Of a stretch of DNA of 11,438 bases, positions 6,519 through 11,438 are shown piece after piece. This DNA comes from CAZXBB01 sp964638815 (lineage in GTDB: Bacteria > Planctomycetota > Phycisphaerae > Phycisphaerales > SM1A02): positions 1 through 11,438 of the forward strand of contig CAZXBB010000165.1 in assembly GCA_964638815.1 (NCBI GenBank). The letters run 5' to 3'. The notes beneath the pieces were generated by a model, which saw only the letters and a program-made list of their open reading frames with translations, ran no database searches and had not been told where the DNA came from. Numbering within the stretch: position 1 is the stretch's first letter; each line of letters starts with the position of its first letter. Both the position numbers and the translations under genes were made by a program.

Positions 6519-7058
6519 ATGACAAACGCGACCGTCTGGAAACCGAAGAGCGAACTCGAAGGCAATCCGATCGGGCTCGGGCTGGATGTCGTCCGCGCGG
6601 TGGCGCCGCTGCTGGACGAGCAGGTTTCCTCGCTCTTCGTTCTGTTCCACCAGTACCAGAAGCACCACTGGCTGGTCGAGGGGCCGCAGTTCCGCGACAT
6701 ACACGTCTTCCTCGAGGAGGCGTACACCGAGGTTCACCTGCAGGTGGACGCAATCGCGGAACGCATGACCGCGCTCGGGGCCGTTCCGACCAGCGCTCCC
6801 GCGCAACTGGCGGAGCTCTCGTTCATCGAGCATGAGCCGGAGGGCGTCTTCCGGCTGCGTGACATGCTCGAGCGCGACCGCAACGCCGAGGGCACGATCG
6901 CCCAGAAGCTGCGGCACGCGATCGAGACGTGCACCAGACTGGCCGACTACGGCTCGGAGACGCTGCTCAAGCAGGTCCTGCTGAAAGTCGAGAATCGGGC
7001 GCACCATCTCGATCACTACCTCGGCGACGATTCGCTCGGACGAGGCGTCGAAGGCTGA
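6519..7058 (+). CDS. dps: Dps-family ferritin-like DNA-protection/iron-storage protein
   Basis: A 179-aa cytoplasmic miniferritin that probably assembles as a dodecamer, oxidises ferrous iron with peroxide and stores the mineral, protecting DNA. The inter-subunit ferroxidase ligands align by spacing with Escherichia coli Dps H51, H63, D67, D78 and E82. Here they are H50 in KHHW, H62 in RDIH, E66 (a conservative change), D77 and E81 in DAIAERM. The surrounding text KHHWLVEGPQFRDIHVFL and the C-terminal AHHLDHYL resemble the haloarchaeal DpsA-like branch more than the enterobacterial one. The N-terminus has only a few basic residues, so DNA binding is unproven. GAGAGG at 6505-6510, eight bases before the ATG, fixes the start; an in-frame ATG at 6432 would translate the hairpin and repeats. 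A general bacterioferritin-like protein is the main alternative, but length and metal-site layout favour Dps. Confidence 0.92.
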   Translation: MTNATVWKPKSELEGNPIGLGLDVVRAVAPLLDEQVSSLFVLFHQYQKHHWLVEGPQFRDIHVFLEEAYTEVHLQVDAIAERMTALGAVPTSAPAQLAELSFIEHEPEGVFRLRDMLERDRNAEGTIAQKLRHAIETCTRLADYGSETLLKQVLLKVENRAHHLDHYLGDDSLGRGVEG

Positions 7059-7070
7059 CGGGCAAATCGC

Positions 7071-7089
7071 CGGGCTTCGCCCGCGAAGC
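7071..7089 (+). terminator. Overlapping alternative hairpins after dps
   Basis: CGGGC at 7071-7075 can pair with GCCCG at 7079-7083. Alternatively GCTTCG at 7074-7079 can pair with CGAAGC at 7084-7089. The two stems share bases and exclude each other. The element lies 12 bases after the dps stop and may end or protect that transcript, but there is no T-tract. Confidence 0.35.
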
Positions 7090-7090
7090 A

Positions 7091-7122
7091 CGTCACGGCG
7101 TCACGCCGTCACGTCGCCACGT
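7091..7122. repeat. Four 8-bp tandem repeats between dps and mgtE
   Basis: Units CGTCACGG, CGTCACGC, CGTCACGT and CGCCACGT run head to tail from 7091, followed by a decayed CGATACAT. They are in the 197-base spacer 7059-7255, which also holds the hairpins at 7071-7089 and a direct repeat at 7206-7240. The remainder shows only a small CCACG/CGTGG inverted repeat at 7184-7199. Confidence 0.75.
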
Positions 7123-7205
7123 CGATACATGCGCCGCTCGCCCTTGGCCGACGCCATGATGGAGCGGACTTCCCGGCCCGGTTCCACGCGGTATCGTGGT
7201 TTGGG

Positions 7206-7240
7206 TCGAGGAGTCCGCTTCCTGCACTCGAGGACTCCGC
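7206..7240 (+). promoter_or_regulatory. Candidate operator: 13-bp direct repeat 22 bp apart upstream of mgtE
   Basis: TCGAGGAGTCCGC at 7206-7218 recurs as TCGAGGACTCCGC at 7228-7240, with 12 of 13 bases identical and an offset of 22 bases, close to two helical turns. The cores GGAGTCC and GGACTCC are also inverse complements, so the pair can be read as a direct repeat of near-palindromes or as a hairpin with a 15-base loop. The second copy ends 15 bases before the mgtE start, overlapping the expected leader. A binding protein or RNA role is inference. Confidence 0.45.
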
Positions 7241-7255
7241 GACGGATCACCGACC

Positions 7256-8638
7256 ATGATGAGCGCCCCGACGACGAGCACGCCGACCGGCAACCCATGG
7301 GAAGAGCTCGGCCGACTCGCGGAGAGCGGCGACGCATCGCGGCTGCGGCAGTATCTCGACGGGCTCTCGGCCGGGGAGGCGGCGCGCGCGCTTTCCCGTC
7401 TCCCGGAGGAGCTCCAGACGAAGGTCCTCACGACGCTCGCGCCGGAGGACGCGGCGGACGTCATCGAGGAGATTCCCGAGGCGCAGGCGGTCGAGCTGGT
7501 CGAGCAGCTCGCCGCCGACGAGGCCGCGGCGATCCTCGCCGAGATGCCGAGCGACGAGCAGGCGGATCTCATCGCGGCGCTCAGCCACGAGAACGCGCAG
7601 GCGATCCTCGCGAAGCTGACGCCCGAGGAGGCGTCGGGCGTGCGCGCGCTGGCCGGGTACGCCTCGGACGTCGCCGGCGGTCTCATGGTGACCGAGTTCC
7701 TCGCGTATCCCGATCACGCGAGCGTTCGCGACGTGATCGATGATCTCCAGACTCGCGCCGAGCAGTACGCGGGCTACGACGTGCAGTACGTGTACATCAC
7801 GTCGGACGAGGGTAAGCTCGTGGGCGTGCTGCGTCTGCGGGACATCGTCCTCGCGCGGCCCGACCGCCGGGTCGCCGGATTGATGATCCGCGACCCCCAC
7901 GCGGTGACCGACGCCACGCCGCTCGACGAGCTCGACGACGTCTTCGAACGGCACGCCCTGCTGGGCGTCCCGGTTGTCGACGCCTCCGGACGTCTCGTCG
8001 GGGTCGTGAAACGTCACGACGTCGAGGAGGCGCTCGGCGAGCGGGCGGACAACGACTATCGCAAGTCGCAGGGCATCGTGGGCGGCGAGGAGCTGCGCAG
8101 CATGCCGCTCTGGCGACGCGCCCGGCGGCGACTCTCGTGGCTCAGCATCAACGTCCTGCTCAACATCGTCGCGGCGAGCGTCATCGCCCTCTACCAGGAC
8201 ACGCTCGCGTCCGTCATCGCGCTCGCGGTCTTTCTGCCGATCATCTCGGACATGAGCGGCTGCTCCGGCAACCAGGCCGTCGCGGTGAGCATCCGCGAGC
8301 TGACGCTCGGGCTCATCGAGCCGCGGGAGCTTGCGCGCGCGTGGATCAAGGAGATCTCGGTGGGCGTGATCAACGGCGTGGTCCTCGGGCTGATCATCGC
8401 GTGCGCGGCGTGGCTGTGGAAGGGCAACGTCTTCCTCGGGCTCGTGGTCGGCGCGGCCCTCGCGCTCAATACGATGCTCGCCGTCTCGATCGGCGGCACC
8501 GTCCCGCTCGTCCTCAAGCGATTCGGGATCGATCCGGCGCTCGCCGCCGGCCCCGTCCTGACCACGCTGACCGACATGTTCGGGTTTTTCCTCGTGCTGA
8601 GCCTCGCCACCCTGGCGCTCTCGCGTCTGGTCGCTTGA
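7256..8638 (+). CDS. mgtE: MgtE magnesium channel/transporter
   Basis: A 460-aa inner-membrane Mg2+ channel in the complete three-part MgtE layout. An acidic helical-repeat N domain spans about residues 15-125 (many L-P-E-E and D-E-A-A turns). A CBS-domain pair follows at about 137-262, which in characterised homologues closes the channel when cytosolic Mg2+ is high. A linker helix (about 282-296) leads to five membrane helices from about 297 to 460. The membrane part contains the family signature SDMSGCSGNQ (331-340). D440 in TLTDMFGFF lies at the position of the pore-lining aspartate (D432 in the Thermus enzyme). Length is normal and no key residue is missing. The ATG at 7256 is chosen over 7259 and over a GTG at 7196 because the upstream part is Cys/Ser-rich leader translation; no strong ribosome site is present. 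I see no recognisable Mg2+ riboswitch in the 197-base leader. Confidence 0.93.
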   Translation: MMSAPTTSTPTGNPWEELGRLAESGDASRLRQYLDGLSAGEAARALSRLPEELQTKVLTTLAPEDAADVIEEIPEAQAVELVEQLAADEAAAILAEMPSDEQADLIAALSHENAQAILAKLTPEEASGVRALAGYASDVAGGLMVTEFLAYPDHASVRDVIDDLQTRAEQYAGYDVQYVYITSDEGKLVGVLRLRDIVLARPDRRVAGLMIRDPHAVTDATPLDELDDVFERHALLGVPVVDASGRLVGVVKRHDVEEALGERADNDYRKSQGIVGGEELRSMPLWRRARRRLSWLSINVLLNIVAASVIALYQDTLASVIALAVFLPIISDMSGCSGNQAVAVSIRELTLGLIEPRELARAWIKEISVGVINGVVLGLIIACAAWLWKGNVFLGLVVGAALALNTMLAVSIGGTVPLVLKRFGIDPALAAGPVLTTLTDMFGFFLVLSLATLALSRLVA

Positions 8639-8684
8639 TTGGAATGTCGCCTGATTCCGATGTCGTTCGATTCCGATACAATGC
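8637..8684 (+). repeat. Three 16-bp tandem repeats spanning the mgtE stop and next gene's leader
   Basis: Units begin GATTGGAATG at 8637, GATTCCGATG at 8653 and GATTCCGATA at 8669, each 16 bases long. The first begins inside the mgtE stop codon and the third contains TACAAT at 8677-8682, a fair -10 hexamer ten bases before the protease ATG but without a matching -35. The repeats also create an in-frame ATG at 8644. Confidence 0.7.
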
Positions 8685-8691
8685 GGACCCC

Positions 8692-9171
8692 ATGGCCGAG
8701 ACGACCCCGCCCGACAATCGCCACCTCACGATGATCGGGTGGCGTGAGCGCGTCGATCTCCCGGACTGGGGGGTCCGACGCATACGGGCGAAGATCGACA
8801 CGGGGGCGAGGACCAGCGCGATCGACGTCGCCCGGATGGAAGACCTTCCGAACGACCGCGTGCGGTTCGAGGTCGTCGTGCGCGCGAGGCCGCGGCGGGT
8901 GACGAAATGGATCGAGGCCGAGAAGTCGCGGGAGACGATCGTCAAGCCCAGCAGCGGGGAGCGCCAGCAGCGCGTCGTCTGCCGGACGACCCTGGGCATA
9001 GCCGGCATCGAGCATGAGATCGAGCTGAGCCTGGTGTGCCGCCGGCGCATGCTCTGCCGGATGCTCATCGGCCGGACTGCGCTCGCCGGCGTGTTCAGCG
9101 TCGATCCGTCACGCATGTACGTCCTGACGCCCGCGAGGCACAAACCGTCGGAGACCGAGGGTAGTCGATGA
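8692..9171 (+). CDS. RimK-associated PF05618-type protease (DTGA retropepsin-like)
   Basis: A 159-aa soluble protein of the family called ATP-dependent zinc protease or RimB-like (PF05618, formerly DUF785). The diagnostic block is an I-G-W-R-E-x-V-D-L-P start (15-24) followed by AKIDTGARTSAI at 33-44. The D36-T37-G38-A39 motif resembles a retropepsin half-site, so a dimeric aspartic protease is more credible than a zinc enzyme; I see no HExxH. The second family motif MLIGRTALAG is at 124-133. In characterised systems relatives act with RimK and are thought to cleave or process glutamate-modified peptides. The stop overlaps the rimK start by four bases (ATGA), implying translational coupling. 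The ATG at 8692 fits the family N-terminus, while the ATG at 8644 lies in a tandem repeat. Neither has a strong ribosome site. It begins 53 bases after mgtE on the same strand. Confidence 0.85.
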   Translation: MAETTPPDNRHLTMIGWRERVDLPDWGVRRIRAKIDTGARTSAIDVARMEDLPNDRVRFEVVVRARPRRVTKWIEAEKSRETIVKPSSGERQQRVVCRTTLGIAGIEHEIELSLVCRRRMLCRMLIGRTALAGVFSVDPSRMYVLTPARHKPSETEGSR

Positions 9172-10385
9172 AGCTGGCGATTCTCTCCACCGCGCCGAAC
9201 TGCTACAGCACGCGGCGCTTCAAGCAGGCTGCCGAGGAGCGGGGCCACGACGTGGACGTGCTGAACACGCTCCGGTTCGCCATCGAGCTCCAGCGCGGGG
9301 AGCCGGACCTGTTCTACAAGTCGGAGCACATCGCGGACTACGACGCGATCCTTCCCCGCATCGGCGCGTCGAGGACGTTCTTCGGCACGGCTCTCGTGCG
9401 GCAGTTCGAGCAGATGGACGTGTACACGCCGAACACGTCGAACGGCATCACGAACTCGCGGGACAAGCTACGTTCGCTCCAGATCCTGAGCCGCCACGAC
9501 ATCGGCATGCCGCACACGACGTTCGTTCGCCACAGCGACGACATCCTCCCCGCGATCGAGCGGCTCGGCGGCGCGCCGGTCATCATCAAGATCCTCGAGG
9601 GAACGCAGGGCGTCGGGGTCATTCTCGCCGATTCCACCAAGGTCGCCGAGGCGATCATCGAGACGCTGCACAGCGCCGAGCAGAACGTGCTCGTCCAGCA
9701 GTTCATCAAGGAGAGCAGGGGCCGGGACATCCGCGCGTTCGTCGTCGGCGACACGGTCGTGGCGGCGATGCGTCGCGTCGCGCAGGGCGACGAGTTCCGC
9801 AGCAACGTGCACCGCGGCGGCATGGCCGAGCGCATCGAGCTCGACCCGGTGTTCCGGGACACGGCCGTGCGCGCCGCGCAGATCATGGGGCTGCGCGTCG
9901 CGGGCGTGGACATGCTCGAGGGCGAGAGCGGGCCGCAGATCATGGAAGTGAACTCGTCGCCGGGGCTCGAGGGCATCGAAGGCGCGACCGGCCTCGACGT
10001 GGCGGGCGCCGTCATCGACTTCATGTCGAACCAGGTCAACTTCCCCGAGATCGACATCCGCCAGCGGCTGACGGTGTCGAAGGGGTTCGGCGTGGCGGAG
10101 CTCATCGTTCCGGAGGGATCCGGCATGGTGGGCAAGACCATCGCCGAGTCCGGGCTGCGCGACCAGGACATCGCCGTTCTCAACCTTCATCGCGGGACGA
10201 CGGTCGTCTCGAACCCGCGCGGTTCGCGCCAGCTCGAAGCGGGCGATCGGCTCCTGTGCTACGGCCGGCTCGAGTCGATGCGGGGTCTCGTGCCGGAGCG
10301 ACGGCGGCGAAAGCGAAGCGTGAAGGCGGGGGCGCTCGACCCGCAGCTTCTGAAGGACCTCGCGGAGGACCGGGCCGGTGCATGA
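9168..10385 (+). CDS. rimK: RimK-type ATP-grasp glutamate ligase fused to an RCK_C/TrkA_C-like domain
   Basis: A 405-aa cytoplasmic ligase predicted to add glutamates to a protein or peptide C-terminus using ATP; in Escherichia coli the target is ribosomal protein S6. Residues 1-290 align throughout with that enzyme: PRIG (63-66), RDKLRS (98-103), the ATP lysine K141, the glycine-rich EGTQGVGV (144-151), FRSNVHRGG (210-218), and metal ligands D248, E260 and N262 in MEVNSSPGLEGIE. E. coli RimK ends near residue 300. Here about 105 residues continue. Residues about 306-370 (FGVAELIVPEGSGMVGKTIA, then LEAGDRLLCYGR) read as an RCK_C/TrkA_C ligand-sensing domain, followed by a basic tail (ERRRRKRSVK). 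GAGGG six bases before the ATG is the ribosome site. The gene overlaps the protease by four bases and the downstream hydrolase by eight. The real substrate is unknown. Confidence 0.92.
   Translation: MKLAILSTAPNCYSTRRFKQAAEERGHDVDVLNTLRFAIELQRGEPDLFYKSEHIADYDAILPRIGASRTFFGTALVRQFEQMDVYTPNTSNGITNSRDKLRSLQILSRHDIGMPHTTFVRHSDDILPAIERLGGAPVIIKILEGTQGVGVILADSTKVAEAIIETLHSAEQNVLVQQFIKESRGRDIRAFVVGDTVVAAMRRVAQGDEFRSNVHRGGMAERIELDPVFRDTAVRAAQIMGLRVAGVDMLEGESGPQIMEVNSSPGLEGIEGATGLDVAGAVIDFMSNQVNFPEIDIRQRLTVSKGFGVAELIVPEGSGMVGKTIAESGLRDQDIAVLNLHRGTTVVSNPRGSRQLEAGDRLLCYGRLESMRGLVPERRRRKRSVKAGALDPQLLKDLAEDRAGA
10364..10369 (+). promoter_or_regulatory. Ribosome binding site deciding a GTG start
   Basis: GGAGGA at 10364-10369, inside the end of rimK, lies eight bases before the GTG at 10378. 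It is the best Shine-Dalgarno in the window and supports that GTG over the in-frame GTG at 10411, giving an eight-base overlap with the rimK coding region. Confidence 0.65.
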
Positions 10386-11438
10386 GCCCGATCCGAGCCG
10401 GTGGGGGGATGTGATCGTCGCGCCGGGCGAGCGCCGGGCTCACTACCTGACGATCGGCGAGGGCACGTCGGGCGCGGGCATCCGGCTTCCCATCTACATA
10501 TGGCGGGGCGAGCGCGAAGGGCCCACGGTCTGCGTCACCGCGGCGGTGCACGGCGACGAGATCAACGGATCCGGGGCGATCCGGCAGATCGCCCGCGAGC
10601 AGCCGTTCGCGATCGACGCGGGCACGCTCGTCCTCGTGCCGGTGGTCAACATTCTCGGCTTCGAGCGTCACTCGCGCTACCTGCCCGATCGACGCGACTT
10701 GAATCGCTCGTTCCCCGGTACGTACAAGGGGAGCCACACCGGCCGCATGGCGAGGTCCTTTTTCGACCAGGTCGTCAGCCGGTGCGCCTACTGCATCGAC
10801 CTGCACACCGCGGCGGTGCGGCGCACGAACTTCCCGAACGTGCGCGCCGACATGACGGATCCACAGATCGCGGCGCTGGCCCGCGCGTTCGGGGCCGAGC
10901 TGATCGTGAGCGGCAAGGGGCCGAAGGGGTCGTTGCGCGAGGCGGCGTGCGAGGTCGGCTGCGTCGCGATCATCCTCGAGGCCGGCGAGGTCTGGAAGGT
11001 CGAACCGAGCGTCGTCGAGTATGCCATACGCGGGATCCGGAACTGCCTCGTGTTCCTCGGCATGACCGGGGGCGAGCCGATCGAGCCGGCGTACCGCATC
11101 GAGGCGGATTCGACGAAGTGGGTTCGCGCCGAGCACGGCGGCTTCCTCGAGTTCCACGTCGGACCCGGGGACATCGTGAACACCGGCGACGTCATCGCGA
11201 CGAACACGAGCCTGCTCGGCGACCAGATCAACACGGTCACCGCTCCGGAGGGAGGCGTCGTCCTCGGCATGACCACGATGCCGTCCGTCGTGCCCGGCGA
11301 TCCGATCTGCCACATCGCCTACGCCCGCCGCGGCACGCTGCGCCGGGCCGAGAAGCTCGTCCGGGAGCTCGACGACGGGTCCCTGCACGAGCGTGCCCGC
11401 GGCGATCTCGCGAGCAGCGTCCTCGTGACCGAGGCCGG
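10378..11438 (+). CDS. Succinylglutamate desuccinylase/aspartoacylase family zinc hydrolase, 3' truncated by window edge
   Basis: An open reading frame starting at GTG 10378 and still open at the window end (at least 353 aa). It belongs to the AstE/AspA branch (PF04952) of M14-like zinc carboxypeptidases. The zinc ligands are H58 and E61 in AAVHGDEING and H143 in DLHTA. Substrate-site residues appear as DRRDLNRSFPG (104-114), and the catalytic glutamate is probably one of the pair in LEAGE (200-204). The C-terminal part (about 235-325) looks like the beta domain typical of the family, with the segment VGPGDIVNTGDVIA. Such enzymes remove an acyl or aminoacyl group from an acidic amino acid. 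Beside a RimK ligase and its protease, hydrolysis of glutamyl tags or handling of an N-acylated glutamate product is the plausible role, but this is inference. It shares eight bases with rimK, so the three genes form one operon. Confidence 0.88.
   Translation, partial: MHEPDPSRWGDVIVAPGERRAHYLTIGEGTSGAGIRLPIYIWRGEREGPTVCVTAAVHGDEINGSGAIRQIAREQPFAIDAGTLVLVPVVNILGFERHSRYLPDRRDLNRSFPGTYKGSHTGRMARSFFDQVVSRCAYCIDLHTAAVRRTNFPNVRADMTDPQIAALARAFGAELIVSGKGPKGSLREAACEVGCVAIILEAGEVWKVEPSVVEYAIRGIRNCLVFLGMTGGEPIEPAYRIEADSTKWVRAEHGGFLEFHVGPGDIVNTGDVIATNTSLLGDQINTVTAPEGGVVLGMTTMPSVVPGDPICHIAYARRGTLRRAEKLVRELDDGSLHERARGDLASSVLVTEA

Noticed and set aside
7059..7255. Magnesium riboswitch in the mgtE leader
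   Set aside because: The spacer is long enough, but I find none of the recognisable conserved blocks of the M-box, only repeats and short hairpins. A covariance-model search would settle it.
10382..10413. Start at ATG 10382 overlapping the rimK stop as ATGA
   Set aside because: That frame stops after ten codons; the hydrolase frame uses GTG at 10378.
10180..11388. 402-codon minus-strand open frame opposite the zinc hydrolase
   Set aside because: Same GC-driven shadow effect. The plus frame has all zinc ligands and a strong ribosome site, though its end is outside the window.
1..11438. Mobile element or recent horizontal insertion
   Set aside because: No transposase, integrase, terminal inverted repeats or tRNA-associated duplication seen; base composition is uniform apart from short spacer elements.

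Overview
The window looks like chromosomal DNA of a high-GC member of the Planctomycetota, probably near the Phycisphaerae. This is an inference. It rests mainly on two secreted proteins that end in paired dockerin-type calcium-binding repeats closing on a W-G-P-C tail, a style I associate with that group, plus a compact, very GC-rich layout. I see no rRNA, tRNA, CRISPR array, transposase, integrase or phage gene.

Layout from left to right. A complete cystathionine beta-synthase gene (15-1409, minus) lies divergent to a 12-helix MFS transporter (1556-2776, plus), with an array of GGATCC palindromes between them. The transporter converges on a two-gene minus-strand unit encoding exported proteins: a HAF-repeat protein (3707-4927) followed by a small unknown secreted protein (2875-3672). 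Both carry the same C-terminal dockerin-like tail. A 223-base divergent spacer, with a G-quadruplex-like tract and an AT-rich island, separates this unit from a plus-strand gene of unknown function with a probable N-terminal HTH (5151-6389). A Dps-type ferritin (6519-7058) and an MgtE magnesium channel (7256-8638) follow on the same strand.

The right quarter (8692-11438) is the most interesting part. It is a tightly overlapping operon of a PF05618-type DTGA protease, a RimK ATP-grasp glutamate ligase and a zinc carboxypeptidase-like AstE/AspA family enzyme cut by the window edge. The three look like a writer and two candidate erasers or processors of poly-glutamate-type peptide tags. The ligase has an extra C-terminal domain resembling RCK_C/TrkA_C, a small-ligand sensor fold usually found in ion-channel regulators. 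The operon starts 53 bases after the magnesium channel gene. Ligand-gated protein glutamylation tied to ion status is my best candidate for an undescribed arrangement.

A second pattern runs through the non-coding DNA. Most spacers carry a short tandem repeat with a different unit: about 10 bp at 1437, 13 bp at 2813, a G-rich near-duplication at 4965, 11 bp at 6471, 8 bp at 7091 and 16 bp at 8637. Several sit at gene starts and have created spurious upstream start codons. All functional calls come from reading motifs by eye; no database search was run.
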